DNA from: Bacteroides eggerthii | GTDB taxonomy: Bacteria > Bacteroidota > Bacteroidia > Bacteroidales > Bacteroidaceae | NCBI RefSeq assembly: GCF_025146565.1 | Contig: NZ_CP102258.1 | Coordinates: 682,001 to 746,000, forward strand | Direction of reading: 5' to 3' | Length of the DNA stretch: 64,000 nucleotides | Shown here: positions 35,386-45,558 of the stretch, one piece after another | How the letters are laid out: each line of letters opens with the position of its first letter | Numbering within the stretch: the first letter of the stretch is position 1 | Notes under the pieces: generated by a model | Seen by the model: the letters and a program-made list of their open reading frames with translations, nothing else | The model's database searches: none | What the model was told of the DNA's origin: nothing | Position numbers and translations under genes: made by a program

Positions 35386-36324
35386 ATGAATAATCTGATA
35401 GAAGCTATTAAGCAGCTGAAGAAAGAGAAGAATGCGATCATTCTGGGACACTATTACCAGAAAGGTGAAATACAAGACATAGCCGACTATGTCGGTGACA
35501 GTTTGGCTTTGGCGCAATGGGCGGCAAAAACCGAAGCTGACATTATCGTGATGTGCGGTGTTCACTTCATGGGTGAGACAGCGAAGGTGCTTTGTCCCGA
35601 CAAAAAGGTGTTGGTACCGGATATGGCTGCAGGTTGTTCACTTGCCGACAGTTGTCCGGCTGATAAGTTTGCGCAGTTTGTCAAAGAGCATCCCGGATAT
35701 ACGGTTATATCTTATGTGAATACGACGGCTGCCGTAAAGGCGGTTACCGATGTAGTGGTTACCTCCACCAATGCCAAGCAAATCGTGGAAAGTTTTCCCA
35801 AAGATGAAAAAATAATCTTTGGTCCGGATAGGAATCTGGGAAATTATATCAACTCCGTTACCGGCAGGAACATGTTATTATGGGACGGCGCGTGCCATGT
35901 ACACGAACAGTTCTCGGTTGAAAAGATTGTTGAATTAAAACAGCAACATCCCGGTGCGGTGGTATTGGCGCATCCCGAATGTAAGAGTACGGTTTTGAAA
36001 CTGGCGGATGTGGTGGGTTCTACGGCTGCTCTTCTGAAATATGCGGTCGGTCATCCCGAAAAGGAATATATCGTTGCTACGGAATCCGGTATCCTGCATG
36101 AGATGCAAAAGAAATGTCCGCAGACTAAGTTTATTCCGGCTCCTCCCAATGACAGTACTTGTGCTTGCAATGAATGTAATTTTATGAGATTAAACACATT
36201 GGAGAAGCTTTATGATTGCCTGAAAAACGAGTCTCCGGAAATAAAAGTAGATGCGGAAATAGCGGAAAAAGCAGTGAAGCCGATTAAGAAGATGCTGGAA
36301 ATCTCTGCCAAATTAGGATTATAA
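35386..36324 (+). CDS. nadA: Quinolinate synthase
   Basis: A 312 aa [4Fe-4S] enzyme that condenses iminoaspartate (made by NadB) with dihydroxyacetone phosphate to quinolinate. The three-domain repeat layout is visible. Cluster cysteines lie in VMCGVHFMGE, in the AHPECKS segment, and in CACNECNFMRLNTLEKL. AAGCSLADSCPADKF is also conserved. The start at 35386 (MNNLIEAIKQ) is chosen because the longer frame from 35287 adds 33 residues of low-complexity sequence that lie in the origin-type DNA and are not part of the family. It is separate from nadB (4.4 kb position), which is unusual since the two are often adjacent. Confidence 0.95.
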   Translation: MNNLIEAIKQLKKEKNAIILGHYYQKGEIQDIADYVGDSLALAQWAAKTEADIIVMCGVHFMGETAKVLCPDKKVLVPDMAAGCSLADSCPADKFAQFVKEHPGYTVISYVNTTAAVKAVTDVVVTSTNAKQIVESFPKDEKIIFGPDRNLGNYINSVTGRNMLLWDGACHVHEQFSVEKIVELKQQHPGAVVLAHPECKSTVLKLADVVGSTAALLKYAVGHPEKEYIVATESGILHEMQKKCPQTKFIPAPPNDSTCACNECNFMRLNTLEKLYDCLKNESPEIKVDAEIAEKAVKPIKKMLEISAKLGL

Positions 36325-36385
36325 CCGACTCTGAATCTATTCTCTATATTTACGGTAAGTAACTATACTGACTTATAACAAAGAA

Positions 36386-36625
36386 GGTGTGTCAAAACTA
36401 ACATTAATTATCATTTTACTCTGTCATTAGCTTCGCTCAAAACCTCTTCTGCCTTTTTTTATTAAGGTATAGTCAGAGCGGAGCGAAGAATCTACTCTCT
36501 GTGTGAGTATGAGTAGGAGAAGAGATGTTTCACTACGTTCTGCATGACAGACTATACATTAGCGTAAGAAATAAAAGATATTTTGAGCGAAACTAATGAT
36601 AGGCTTGTCAGAGTTTTGACACACC
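36386..36625. mobile_element. MITE-like element with 14-bp terminal inverted repeats
   Basis: Perfect 14-bp inverted repeats (GGTGTGTCAAAACT at 36386-36399 and its complement at 36612-36625) bound a 240-bp non-coding segment. Inside, ATTAGCTTCGCTCAAAA pairs with TTTTGAGCGAAACTAAT with one mismatch, and TATAGTC (36468) pairs with GACTATA (36550), so the whole unit can fold as nested stems. It encloses a REP-like repeat. No clear target-site duplication is seen, and no transposase is present. It fills most of the gap 36325-36753 between convergent nadA and rdgB; a compact long terminator is an alternative. Confidence 0.5.
36472..36548. repeat. REP-like repeat, copy 1
   Basis: A 77-bp imperfect hairpin with GAGCGAAGAATCT near the left end and TTTCACTACGTTCTGCATGACA at the right (ends GTCAGAGCGGAGCG and CGTTCTGCATGAC). 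It resembles copy 2 at 46511-46591 and lies within the MITE-like element. Confidence 0.65.
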
Positions 36626-36753
36626 CGCTTATATTTTAACATATTCTATTGCTTGACAAGGATTCACGCTGTAAGGCAATATATAGTTACCTTACGGTAA
36701 TATATAAAAAAGAGAGAAGTAGACTCTTTGCTGCGTTTCAAATGGCGGAATCA

Positions 36754-37332
36754 TTACTTGGATAGGAAATTGCAAAGTTTATTCGTAGCCAATGCCCGAT
36801 GGCTGATTTTATTCTTCAGCGTATTTCCCATTTCGGCATATGTTTGCGTGTATCCTTCGGGAATAAAGACAGGATCATATCCAAAGCCGGAGCTGCCGCA
36901 TCTGTGCTTCGTTATTTCACCTTTTACGATGCCTTCGAACAGATGCTCCTTTCCATTGATGATAAGGGCAAAAACAGTACGGAATTGGGCTTTACGGTTC
37001 TCTATTCCTTCCATATCCTGCAATAGTTTCCTCATATTGGCTTCCGAGTTGTGCGCATCGCCGGCATAACGTGCCGAATATACTCCGGGAGCTCCGTTCA
37101 GCGCTTCCACTTCAAGTCCGGTATCATCGGCAAAGCAATCCATGTTGTAGTTTTCAAAGATATATCTTGCTTTTAGCAAGGCATTTCCTTCGAGTGTATC
37201 TGCCGTTTCGGGAATATCCGCATGACAATGAATGTCTTTCATGCTGAGAAGTTCTATTTTGTCTCCTAAAATAGCGGTAACTTCTTCCAACTTATGGGCA
37301 TTGTTGGTTGCAAATACAAATTTCTTTTTCAT
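36754..37332 (-). CDS. rdgB: Non-canonical purine NTP pyrophosphatase (RdgB/HAM1)
   Basis: A 192 aa house-cleaning enzyme that hydrolyses ITP, dITP and XTP to monophosphates and so keeps deaminated purines out of DNA and RNA. The N-terminal [16 protein letters not shown] binds the triphosphate, [25 protein letters not shown] holds the metal-binding acidic residues, and [24 protein letters not shown] completes the family signature. Its start codon overlaps the stop of the YitT gene by 4 bp, so leuS, yitT and rdgB form one operon. The C-terminus ends close to the usual length. Confidence 0.95.
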   Translation of the reverse strand: MKKKFVFATNNAHKLEEVTAILGDKIELLSMKDIHCHADIPETADTLEGNALLKARYIFENYNMDCFADDTGLEVEALNGAPGVYSARYAGDAHNSEANMRKLLQDMEGIENRKAQFRTVFALIINGKEHLFEGIVKGEITKHRCGSSGFGYDPVFIPEGYTQTYAEMGNTLKNKISHRALATNKLCNFLSK

Positions 37333-38231
37333 TTTCCTTTCAATTTATCAAAACCTTCTCCATATACGCCTATGACAGAGCTTTGTGAAATAAAAGCATT
37401 CGGGTCGATGTCTTTGACCAGACGGAATATTTCAACGGATTGGCGCTTATAGGCCAGCACAACCAGTACTTTTACATTGCGTTTGCTGTACCATCCTATG
37501 CCGTCGAGTACCGTCACACCGCGGTGGGTCTCTTTGGTAATGCGGTCGGCAATCTTTTCATAATCCTTGGAAAAGATGAAGAATTGCACCGACTGGCGTG
37601 CGCCGTTGACGATATAATCCAGCACGATACCGATGACAAACAGGGTTACGAAACCGAAAATAACCCGTCTCCAGTCATTGAATATGAAGTAACAGGAAGT
37701 GATGATGATGACGTCACATGCCATGATCATACGTCCTAAGGTTACATCACGATATTTATGGATGATAGCGGCAATGATATCCGTACCGCCTGTACTTCCG
37801 TTACAGTTGAACACTACGCCCAGACCGACGCCGCACATGGCAGCGCCTATCAGGCATGCCATGAAGTCCTGGCCGGGACCCAATACCAGTGGCGGCACTC
37901 CGTCGGCTCCGTTCACCAATATCTGGAAGAACCACAGAAGGAAAGTCAGCATAAAGATTGCATAAGTGGTTTTGATGCTGAACTTCGGTCCGAGAATCTT
38001 GATGGCGAAGGTCATCAAGACTGCATTAATGATGAAATACGACCATTGGATAGGGAATCCGGTGGAGTAGTAGATGATGGCTCCGATACCTGTGGTACCG
38101 CCGGTAGTGATCTGATAGGGGATGAGGAACGCAGCCCATCCCATAGCGTAGGAAATTAGTCCGAAAGTGATGAAGATGTAGTCTTTCAACTCCCTCATCA
38201 CTTCGGCTTTGGTTGGTTTTGTAATTTGCAT
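37329..38231 (-). CDS. YitT-family membrane protein (DUF161/DUF2179)
   Basis: A 300 aa inner-membrane protein with five to six hydrophobic segments (about residues 15-215, including the family signature [20 protein letters not shown] and [14 protein letters not shown]). A C-terminal cytoplasmic DUF2179 domain follows ([32 protein letters not shown]). The family is widespread and its substrate is not established. It begins 5 bp after the leuS stop and ends in a 4-bp overlap with rdgB, so it is translationally linked to both. Confidence 0.9.
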   Translation of the reverse strand: MQITKPTKAEVMRELKDYIFITFGLISYAMGWAAFLIPYQITTGGTTGIGAIIYYSTGFPIQWSYFIINAVLMTFAIKILGPKFSIKTTYAIFMLTFLLWFFQILVNGADGVPPLVLGPGQDFMACLIGAAMCGVGLGVVFNCNGSTGGTDIIAAIIHKYRDVTLGRMIMACDVIIITSCYFIFNDWRRVIFGFVTLFVIGIVLDYIVNGARQSVQFFIFSKDYEKIADRITKETHRGVTVLDGIGWYSKRNVKVLVVLAYKRQSVEIFRLVKDIDPNAFISQSSVIGVYGEGFDKLKGK

Positions 38232-38236
38232 ATTTG

Positions 38237-41104
38237 TTATTTAACAACAATATTTACAATCTTCTTGGGCACTACGATGACTTTGACGATGTTTTTCCCG
38301 TCTATCCATTTAATGGAACGTTCGTCTGCCAGTACCGTTTCCTGTATGGCTTCCGATGCTGCATCAGCAGGGAATTCCATGTTGAAACGGGCTTTTCCGT
38401 TGAATGAAATGGTATAGTTCACCGTATTCTCCACCAGATATTCTTCGTTGTATGCAGGCCATTGTGCATCGCACACCGATCCGGCATTGTCTAATGTTTC
38501 CCACAGTTCCTCACATACGTGCGGGGCAAAAGGAGCCAGTGTGACTGTGAGCTGGTTCAATATCTCTTTCTTGCTGCATTTCAGTGCAAACAGTTCGTTG
38601 ACACAAATCATGAAAGCACTGATACTTGTGTTGTAAGAGAACTGTTCGATGTCTCCTGTGACTTTTTTGATGAGCTTATGCAAAGATTTCAGTTCTTCTT
38701 TGTTGGCAGGTTCGTCGGTCACCAGATAATTGCCGTTGCGGTCGTAGAACAGTGACCAGAATTTCTTGATGAAGCGGTGCACGCCGTCTATGCCGTTCGT
38801 GTCCCAAGGTTTGGACTGTTCCACCGGACCGAGGAACATCTCGTACATGCGGAGCGTGTCTGCGCCGTATTTCTCTACAATCATGTCCGGATTGACAACG
38901 TTGAACATGGACTTGCTCATTTTTTCAACAGCCCAGCCGCAGATGTATTTGCCTTTGCTTGATTTGTCTTCGGTTCCTTCCGGCGATTCAAGTATGAATT
39001 CAGCCGTTGCGTATTCGGGACGCCATGCTTTGAAGGCTTCCGTATCGAGGACATCATTGGATACGATGTTGACATCCACATGGAGTGGGGTAGTGTCGTA
39101 TTGGTCTTTCAGGTTCAGGGATACGAACGTGTTGGTATCTTTGATGCGATACACAAAGTTGCTTCTTCCTTGAATCATGCCTTGGTTCACCAGTTTTTGG
39201 AACGGTTCTTCTACGGCGGAAACACCGAGGTCGTGCAGGAACTTGTTCCAGAAACGGGAATAAATCAAGTGGCCGGTGGCATGTTCCGTACCGCCTACGT
39301 AGAGGTCGACGTTACGCCAGTATTCATCCACTTTCTTGTCTACCAAGGCAGTATGGTTACGCGGGTCCATATAACGCAGATAGTATGCGCTCGAACCTGC
39401 GAATCCCGGCATTGTATTCAGTTCCAGTGGGAAAACGGTTATGTTATCAATCTTGTTGTTGTCCACTACACATTTGTTTGCTGTGTCCCAAGCCCATTTG
39501 GCGGCATGTCCCAACGGCGGTTCGCCTGTTTCGGTAGGCAGGAATTTGGCTACTTCGGGAAGTTCCAGGGGCAGACAGCTTTCATCAATCATATAAGGCA
39601 TACCGTCCTTGTAGTAAACGGGGAACGGTTCACCCCAGTAGCGCTGGCGTGAGAAAATGGCATCGCGCAAGCGGAAGTTCACCTTCACGCGTCCCAAATT
39701 ATGCTCTTTCACGTATTTTTTAGTAGTAGCGATAGCTTCCTTGATAGTCAGCCCGTTAAGGTTGAGGTCGCAATAAGGCTCTGTATTGGCTTTTGGTGAG
39801 TTGCATACGATGCCTTCCTTGGCATCGAAACTTTCTTCGCTGACATCGCAACCTTCCACCAGCGGAACGATGGGTAATCCGAAGTGTTTGGCGAAGGCAT
39901 AGTCGCGGCTGTCATGTGCCGGTACGGCCATGATGGCTCCCGTTCCGTATCCTGCCAGCACATAGTCGCTGATCCAGATGGGCACTGCTTCGCCCGTAAA
40001 AGGATTGACGGCATAGCTTCCGGAAAAGACGCCGCTTACGCTGCGGTCGGAGATGCGCTCGCGTTCGGTGCGTTTCTTGGTGCGTTCCAGATAGGCGTCC
40101 ACATCGGCTTTTTGTTCCGGGGTGGTCACTTGTGCCACCAGTTCGCTTTCGGGGGCAAGTACCATGAAGGTAACTCCGAACATGGTGTCTGCGCGGGTAG
40201 TGAAAATGGTGAATTCCAAATCGCTGTCTTTCACTTTGAATTGAATTTCAGCGCCTTCGCTGCGGCCTATCCAGTTCTTTTGGGTTTCCTTCAGGGAATC
40301 GGTCCAGTCGATGGTGTCGAGTCCGTCCAACAAGCGTTGTGCATAGGCGGATACGCGGAGACACCACTGGCGCATCTTTTTCTGGACTACGGGGAAACCG
40401 CCGCGTTCCGATACGCCGTCCACCACCTCGTCGTTGGCAAGTACGGTTCCGAGTTGGGGACACCAGTTCACCATTGTTTCACCCAGGTAGGCGATGCGAT
40501 AGTTCATCAGGGTTTCCTGCTGTTCTTTTTCGCTCATGGCGTTCCACTCTTGGGCGGTGAAACTGAGCTCTTCGCTGCAAGCCACGTCCAGTCCTTCGGT
40601 TCCTTTGGTCTCAAAGTGCTCTATCAGTTGGGCGATGGGTTTTGCCGATGCGCAGGAGTTGCAGTAGAAGCTGTTGAACATCTTTTGGAAAGCCCATTGC
40701 GTCCAATGGTAGTATTCCGGGTCGCAGGTGCGGATTTCGCGGTTCCAGTCGAAGGAGAAACCTATCTTGTCCAACTGCTCGCGATAGCGGTTGATATTGT
40801 TGACGGTGGTGATTGCGGGATGCTGTCCCGTCTGTATGGCATATTGTTCTGCCGGCAGGCCGTAAGCATCGTATCCCATGGGGTTCAGGACATTGAAACC
40901 TTGCAGGCGTTTGTAACGGGCATAGATGTCCGAAGCGATGTATCCCAATGGATGTCCCACGTGCAGGCCTGCGCCGCTGGGGTAGGGGAACATGTTCAGT
41001 ACATAATATTTTTGTTTTGTTTCGTCTTCCGTCACTTGGTAGGTTTTGTTCTCCACCCACCGTTTCTGCCATTTTTTTTCAATCTCTCTGAAATTGTATT
41101 CCAT
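38237..41104 (-). CDS. leuS: Leucyl-tRNA synthetase
   Basis: A 955 aa class I aminoacyl-tRNA synthetase that charges tRNA-Leu. The HIGH-type motif is in [17 protein letters not shown], the CP1 editing domain spans roughly residues 230-450, and KMSKS is in [16 protein letters not shown]. The length is larger than the 860 aa E. coli enzyme because of insertions typical of Bacteroidetes LeuRS. The C-terminal tRNA-binding domain is complete ([16 protein letters not shown]). It heads the operon leuS-yitT-rdgB. A -7 element lies about 100 bases upstream of its start. Confidence 0.97.
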   Translation of the reverse strand: MEYNFREIEKKWQKRWVENKTYQVTEDETKQKYYVLNMFPYPSGAGLHVGHPLGYIASDIYARYKRLQGFNVLNPMGYDAYGLPAEQYAIQTGQHPAITTVNNINRYREQLDKIGFSFDWNREIRTCDPEYYHWTQWAFQKMFNSFYCNSCASAKPIAQLIEHFETKGTEGLDVACSEELSFTAQEWNAMSEKEQQETLMNYRIAYLGETMVNWCPQLGTVLANDEVVDGVSERGGFPVVQKKMRQWCLRVSAYAQRLLDGLDTIDWTDSLKETQKNWIGRSEGAEIQFKVKDSDLEFTIFTTRADTMFGVTFMVLAPESELVAQVTTPEQKADVDAYLERTKKRTERERISDRSVSGVFSGSYAVNPFTGEAVPIWISDYVLAGYGTGAIMAVPAHDSRDYAFAKHFGLPIVPLVEGCDVSEESFDAKEGIVCNSPKANTEPYCDLNLNGLTIKEAIATTKKYVKEHNLGRVKVNFRLRDAIFSRQRYWGEPFPVYYKDGMPYMIDESCLPLELPEVAKFLPTETGEPPLGHAAKWAWDTANKCVVDNNKIDNITVFPLELNTMPGFAGSSAYYLRYMDPRNHTALVDKKVDEYWRNVDLYVGGTEHATGHLIYSRFWNKFLHDLGVSAVEEPFQKLVNQGMIQGRSNFVYRIKDTNTFVSLNLKDQYDTTPLHVDVNIVSNDVLDTEAFKAWRPEYATAEFILESPEGTEDKSSKGKYICGWAVEKMSKSMFNVVNPDMIVEKYGADTLRMYEMFLGPVEQSKPWDTNGIDGVHRFIKKFWSLFYDRNGNYLVTDEPANKEELKSLHKLIKKVTGDIEQFSYNTSISAFMICVNELFALKCSKKEILNQLTVTLAPFAPHVCEELWETLDNAGSVCDAQWPAYNEEYLVENTVNYTISFNGKARFNMEFPADAASEAIQETVLADERSIKWIDGKNIVKVIVVPKKIVNIVVK

Positions 41105-41202
41105 AATGGTTTTAATTATATTGTTGAAAACTTGTTGATATACTTACTAAAACTTGTTGATAGTTTGTTTAATTCGGTTTATATCCTGTTAATTAAACGG
41201 TG

Positions 41203-41210
41203 CAAAGTTA
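41203..41210 (-). promoter_or_regulatory. -7 element of the leuS promoter
   Basis: The minus strand reads TAACTTTG. It would give a leader of about 90 bases. No tRNA-like or T-box structure was recognised in that leader. Confidence 0.5.
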
Positions 41211-41262
41211 AGGGTTTATTTTCAGATTTGTAGCGAAGTAGTGTAAAAAAACAGCATGAATG

Positions 41263-41427
41263 CTTGACATTCCGCTTTTTATTACTTATATTTGTGATGT
41301 GCTTTTAAAACTAATTTTTTGTTTGTAATACAAATAATGGCTAAATTAATTCAATAGGATTTTACAAAGAAGATTTTTTAGGATATTGCAAGGGATGTAA
41401 TCTGTGAAGATCACATCCCTTTTTTTG
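41263..41427 (+). ncRNA. Candidate small RNA with promoter and terminator
   Basis: CTTG (41263-41266) and TATATTTG (41287-41294), spaced by 20 bases, form a promoter. A hairpin of AAGGGATGT with ACATCCCTT (41390-41398 with 41413-41421) followed by seven T closes the unit. The expected transcript runs from about 41301 to 41427, near 125 bases. The only internal ATG frame is seven codons long including stop (41338). It lies between divergent leuS and the DMT transporter, so the terminator has no protein-coding gene to serve. RNA identity is not recognised. Confidence 0.5.
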
Positions 41428-41508
41428 TATGTTTCCTGTCGGAGGCGCTTCAATTTGTATGTTTTTCTGATAATGGGCACAACCTCTTTTCAAAAGCCCT
41501 GTATAAGG

Positions 41509-41597
41509 CCTTTGGGGAGATTTACTAAAACTCGGACGGAGATTTACTAAATCTTTCCTTTCATTTTAGTAAATCTCCCCAAAGGTTTCAGTAAATC
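41509..41597. repeat. Palindrome cluster 2: 22-bp inverted repeat plus shorter copies
   Basis: A perfect 22-base inverted repeat (41509-41530 with 41564-41585) encloses a further copy of its core GAGATTTACTAA at 41539-41550. A fourth, reversed partial copy (CAGTAAATC, 41589-41597) follows. The order is two forward then two reverse units. No U-run follows and no gene lies upstream on the same strand. Confidence 0.8.
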
Positions 41598-41626
41598 TTC
41601 TTTCGGGTATTATAAAAGCCTGTCTC

Positions 41627-41657
41627 ATTGTATAGAAAAAGGAAAGCATTATCTTTG
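41627..41657 (+). promoter_or_regulatory. Promoter of the DMT transporter gene
   Basis: ATTG (41627-41630) and TATCTTTG (41650-41657) are 19 bases apart. This position also rules out the longer reading frame from 41628 as the real start. Confidence 0.6.
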
Positions 41658-41678
41658 TGCGTAATTTATAAGCGGTGT

Positions 41679-42557
41679 ATGCATACAACGAAGAACTATA
41701 TTTATCATCTCATAGCCATTCTTACCGTAGGGATATGGGGACTGACGTTTATTTCTACAAAAGTATTGATAGAGCATGGACTTTCTCCGCAGGAGATATT
41801 TTTGCTTCGTTTTCTGATGGCTTATCTGGGAATTTGGTTTATCTCTCCGCGCAAACTGTTTGCCGATAATTGGAAAGATGAACTTTGGTTGCTGTGGGGC
41901 GGCGTTACGGGCGGTTCTTTCTACTTCTTTACGGAGAATACGGCATTGGAAATCACACTGGCCACCAATGTGGCTTTTATTGTTTGTACGGCTCCGCTGC
42001 TCACCACTATTTTGTCCTTGCTGATCTATAAAAAAGAAAAAGCCACCGCCGGACTGGTGGGCGGTTCCCTGCTGGCGCTGGTGGGGGTGGCGTTGGTGGT
42101 CTATAACGGCCATTTCATATTGAAGATTCCACCGCTTGGCGATTTCCTGACTCTTCTTGCCGCCTTCTCCTGGGCGTTCTACAGCCTGATAATGAAAAAA
42201 ATGTCCGGGCGTTATCGTACGACTTTCATTACCCGCAAGATTTTCTTCTACGGAATACTGACTATTCTTCCCGCTTTTATCCTTCATCCCTGGCAATTTT
42301 CTCTTTCCGGACTTTGGCAGCCGGCGGTTTGGATGAACCTTCTTTTTCTGGGTGTACTTGCTTCTCTGGTTTGCTTTGTGGTGTGGAACATCATTTTGAA
42401 GCAATTGGGTACGGTGCGGGCTTCCAACTACATTTATTTGAATCCGCTTTTCACGCTGATAGGTTCCGCTGTCCTGCTGGACGAACAGTTCACCGTAATG
42501 TCACTCATGGGAGCCATGCTCATATTGGGCGGTGTGTATTGGGCGGGAAAGAGATAA
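41679..42557 (+). CDS. EamA/DMT-family transporter
   Basis: A 292 aa inner-membrane protein with ten hydrophobic segments arranged as two EamA repeats. The first starts at YHLIAILTVGIWGLTFISTKVLI; the second starts at PLGDFLTLLAAFSWAFYSLIMKKM. SNYIYLNPLFTLIGSAVLLDEQFT is also typical of the family. Members export or import metabolites such as amino acids, sugars or cofactors, and the substrate here is unknown. The ATG at 41679 is chosen because a promoter -7 element lies inside the longer frame. It is flanked upstream by a palindrome cluster and downstream by the small RNA gene, which is read toward it. Confidence 0.88.
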   Translation: MHTTKNYIYHLIAILTVGIWGLTFISTKVLIEHGLSPQEIFLLRFLMAYLGIWFISPRKLFADNWKDELWLLWGGVTGGSFYFFTENTALEITLATNVAFIVCTAPLLTTILSLLIYKKEKATAGLVGGSLLALVGVALVVYNGHFILKIPPLGDFLTLLAAFSWAFYSLIMKKMSGRYRTTFITRKIFFYGILTILPAFILHPWQFSLSGLWQPAVWMNLLFLGVLASLVCFVVWNIILKQLGTVRASNYIYLNPLFTLIGSAVLLDEQFTVMSLMGAMLILGGVYWAGKR

Positions 42558-42583
42558 AGGGGAAAGAGGAGACCCATGGGCAT

Positions 42584-42645
42584 AAAAAAAGGAGTACCGC
42601 TGTACTCCAACCTTTGTTAACCTTAAATCTAATACTATGAAAAAC
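42584..42645 (-). ncRNA. Small RNA gene with exact promoter and terminator
   Basis: The minus strand reads TTTG (42682-42679), then 19 bases, then TACCTTTG (42659-42652), a full match to the Bacteroides promoter. About 40 bases later a 7-bp stem GGAGTAC/GTACTCC (42608-42591) with a four-base loop is followed by seven T (42590-42584). The transcript would start near 42645 and be about 60 bases long. It contains no plausible reading frame. The body (GTATTAGATTTAAGGTTAAC) looks like sequence I have seen repeated in other Bacteroides genomes, possibly a paralogous sRNA family; that memory cannot be checked here. Confidence 0.7.
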
Positions 42646-42651
42646 ACATTG

Positions 42652-42682
42652 CAAAGGTACGGACTTTTTGGAAATCTCCAAA
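42652..42682 (-). promoter_or_regulatory. Promoter of the small RNA gene
   Basis: TTTG-N19-TACCTTTG on the minus strand is the best promoter match in the window. Confidence 0.75.
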
Positions 42683-42768
42683 TAAAGCAAATAAAAAAGT
42701 GTGTTTTATAACATGTTTTAGTAAAATTCCCCACTTTGTTAAGGCTTGCTAAGGATTTAAAGCCCCGT

Positions 42769-42800
42769 TCTGTGTATTTTCTAAAAAAGGATTATCTTTG
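42769..42800 (+). promoter_or_regulatory. Promoter of mutS
   Basis: TCTG (42769-42772) and TATCTTTG (42793-42800) are separated by 20 bases. The leader would be about 37 bases. Confidence 0.6.
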
Positions 42801-42843
42801 TCCTGACTAATCAGATTACATTAAATTCTAAAAAGATACCATT

Positions 42844-45459
42844 GTGAATGAAGATATTGTCCTTACCCCGATGATGAAGCAGTTCCTTGATTTGAAGGCA
42901 AAACATCCTGATGCCGTCATGCTGTTTCGTTGTGGTGACTTCTATGAGACTTATTCCACCGATGCCATTGTAGCTGCCGAGATATTGGGCATTACTTTGA
43001 CGAAGCGTGCCAATGGCAAAGGGAAAACAATCGAAATGGCGGGATTTCCTCACCATGCGCTCGATACGTATCTGCCCAAACTGATACGTGCGGGTAAACG
43101 CGTAGCCATTTGTGACCAGCTGGAAGATCCGAAGCTCACCAAAAAGCTGGTGAAACGCGGCATCACCGAATTGGTGACTCCGGGTGTGTCCATCAACGAC
43201 AATGTGCTGAACTACCGGGAGAATAACTTCCTTGCCGCCGTTCACTTCGGTAAGGGTGCCTGCGGAGTGTCATTCCTGGATATTTCCACCGGTGAGTTCC
43301 TGACAGCGGAAGGACCTTTCGATTACGTCGATAAGTTGTTGAATAATTTTGCCCCGAAAGAAGTGCTTTTTGAGCGTGGCCGCCGGGGAATGTTTGAAGG
43401 CAATTTCGGCAGCAAATTCTTTACGTTCGAGTTGGACGACTGGGTGTTTACGGAGACCACCGCCCGCGAGAAACTGCTGAAACACTTCGAAGTCAAGAAC
43501 CTGAAAGGATTTGGGGTGGAACATCTCAAGAATGGCATCATTGCTTCGGGGGCTGTCTTGCAGTATCTCATTATGACGCAGCATACCCAGATAGGGCACA
43601 TCACTTCGTTGGCCCGCATAGAGGAAGACAAGTACGTCCGTCTGGATAAGTTTACGGTGCGCAGTCTCGAATTGATGGGCAGCATGAACGACGGCGGCAG
43701 CAGTCTGTTGAATGTGATAGACAGGACTATCAGCCCGATGGGAGCCCGTTTGTTGAAGCGCTGGATGGTGTTTCCCCTGAAAGACGTACAGCCCATTAAC
43801 GAACGGTTGAACGTAGTGGAATACTTCTTCCGCAAACCCGACTTCAAGGAGCTGATCGAAGAACAGCTGCATCTGATAGGAGATTTGGAACGCATCATTT
43901 CCAAAGTAGCCGTAGGGCGCGTTTCTCCGCGCGAAGTGGTTGCCCTGAAGGTGGCATTGCAGGCTGTTGAACCTATCAAGGAAGCCTGTATGGATGCAGA
44001 TAATGCCAGTCTGAACCACATCGGCGAACAACTGAATATCTGCCGGTCCATTCGCGACCGCATTGACAAGGAGGTCAACAACGATCCTCCGTTGCTTATT
44101 AATAAAGGCGGCGTGATAAAATCGGGCGTGAATGCCGGGTTGGACGAGTTGCGCCAAATAGCCTATTCCGGCAAGGATTATCTCTTGCAGGTGCAGCAAC
44201 GTGAAAGTGAACTGACGGGTATTCCCAGTCTGAAGATAGGGTATAATAATGTCTTTGGCTATTATATCGAAGTGCGCAATGTGCACAAGGATAAAGTGCC
44301 GCAGGAGTGGATCCGCAAGCAGACCTTGGTCAATGCCGAACGTTACATTACGCAGGAATTGAAAGAGTATGAAGAGAAAATACTCGGCGCTGAGGACAAG
44401 ATTCTGGTGTTGGAAACGCAACTTTATACGGAGCTGGTGCAGTCTTTGAGCGAATTTATTCCTGCCATTCAGATTAATGCAAATCAGATAGCGCGTCTGG
44501 ACTGTCTGCTTTCGTTTGCCACCGCCGCCCGCGAAAACAATTATATCCGTCCGGTAATTTCCGACGATGAGGTTTTGGAGATACATCAGGGACGCCATCC
44601 GGTCATTGAGAAGCAACTTCCCATAGGCGAGAAATACATAGCCAACGATGTGATGCTGGACAGCAGTACGCAACAGATAATCATCATCACCGGTCCTAAT
44701 ATGGCGGGTAAGTCTGCATTGCTCCGCCAAACCGCCTTGATCACGCTTATGGCGCAGATCGGCAGTTTCGTTCCGGCGGAAAGCGCACACATCGGTCTGG
44801 TGGACAAGATATTTACCCGCGTGGGTGCCAGCGACAACATTTCCGTAGGCGAATCTACGTTTATGGTGGAGATGAACGAGGCGGCGGACATCTTGAACAA
44901 TCTCTCCTCCCGCAGTCTGGTGCTCTTTGATGAGTTGGGGCGCGGCACTTCCACTTACGACGGCATTTCCATTGCATGGGCCATTGTGGAATACATCCAC
45001 GAACATCCTCGTGCCAAGGCCCGTACGCTGTTTGCCACGCACTATCACGAACTGAATGAAATGGAGAAGTCCTTCAAACGCATCAAGAACTATAATGTGT
45101 CGGTGAAGGAAATCGATAATAAAGTCATTTTCCTGCGTAAACTGGAACGGGGTGGCAGCGAACACTCTTTCGGTATTCATGTGGCTAAAATGGCGGGTAT
45201 GCCCAAAAGTATCGTGAAACGTGCCGCTGACATTTTGAAGCAACTTGAGACGGACAACCGTCAACAGGGTGTATCAAGCAAACCTATGGCCGAAGTGGGA
45301 GAGATGCGTGGCGGCATGCAGCTCAGCTTCTTCCAGCTTGATGACCCGATACTGTGCCAAATACGTGATGAGATACTGAATCTGGACGTAAATAACCTGA
45401 CGCCGCTTGAAGCGTTGAACAAGCTGAATGACATCAAGCGGATAGTAAAAGGGAAGTAG
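42844..45459 (+). CDS. mutS: DNA mismatch repair protein MutS
   Basis: An 871 aa ATPase that binds mismatches and starts repair with MutL. The mismatch-reading Phe-x-Glu is in [16 protein letters not shown] (about residues 27-42), followed by connector, lever and clamp regions. The ATPase has Walker [14 protein letters not shown], the [17 protein letters not shown]alker B/signature segment, and the [11 protein letters not shown] switch. The start is GTG (42844); no in-frame ATG lies nearby, and the family begins with [17 protein letters not shown] right after it. The C-terminal dimerisation tail is present. It is a single gene with its own promoter and terminator. Confidence 0.97.
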   Translation: MNEDIVLTPMMKQFLDLKAKHPDAVMLFRCGDFYETYSTDAIVAAEILGITLTKRANGKGKTIEMAGFPHHALDTYLPKLIRAGKRVAICDQLEDPKLTKKLVKRGITELVTPGVSINDNVLNYRENNFLAAVHFGKGACGVSFLDISTGEFLTAEGPFDYVDKLLNNFAPKEVLFERGRRGMFEGNFGSKFFTFELDDWVFTETTAREKLLKHFEVKNLKGFGVEHLKNGIIASGAVLQYLIMTQHTQIGHITSLARIEEDKYVRLDKFTVRSLELMGSMNDGGSSLLNVIDRTISPMGARLLKRWMVFPLKDVQPINERLNVVEYFFRKPDFKELIEEQLHLIGDLERIISKVAVGRVSPREVVALKVALQAVEPIKEACMDADNASLNHIGEQLNICRSIRDRIDKEVNNDPPLLINKGGVIKSGVNAGLDELRQIAYSGKDYLLQVQQRESELTGIPSLKIGYNNVFGYYIEVRNVHKDKVPQEWIRKQTLVNAERYITQELKEYEEKILGAEDKILVLETQLYTELVQSLSEFIPAIQINANQIARLDCLLSFATAARENNYIRPVISDDEVLEIHQGRHPVIEKQLPIGEKYIANDVMLDSSTQQIIIITGPNMAGKSALLRQTALITLMAQIGSFVPAESAHIGLVDKIFTRVGASDNISVGESTFMVEMNEAADILNNLSSRSLVLFDELGRGTSTYDGISIAWAIVEYIHEHPRAKARTLFATHYHELNEMEKSFKRIKNYNVSVKEIDNKVIFLRKLERGGSEHSFGIHVAKMAGMPKSIVKRAADILKQLETDNRQQGVSSKPMAEVGEMRGGMQLSFFQLDDPILCQIRDEILNLDVNNLTPLEALNKLNDIKRIVKGK

Positions 45460-45483
45460 CCTGTGTGGTATGGATTTAGCGGC

Positions 45484-45545
45484 AAGGCATGAAACCTTCA
45501 GTTTCCTTGGATGGACTGCCGGTTTCATGCCTTGAAGTTTTTTTA
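45484..45545 (+). terminator. Terminator of mutS
   Basis: A 13-bp perfect stem (45484-45496 with 45521-45533) is followed by a T-run from 45538. Confidence 0.88.
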
Positions 45546-45558
45546 TTGCCGGAGGATA

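Noticed and set aside
41110..41170. TTGTTGATA repeats upstream of leuS as DnaA boxes
   Set aside because: Each differs from TTATCCACA at several positions and the skew switch lies 6 kb to the left.
39884..41233. A 449-codon open frame on the plus strand opposite leuS
   Set aside because: Antisense to leuS with His/Val/Phe-rich translation typical of a shadow frame; it also runs through the leuS promoter.
43270..45264. A 664-codon open frame on the minus strand opposite mutS
   Set aside because: It is fully antisense to a clear mutS, has no family pattern, and reflects the codon bias of the real gene.
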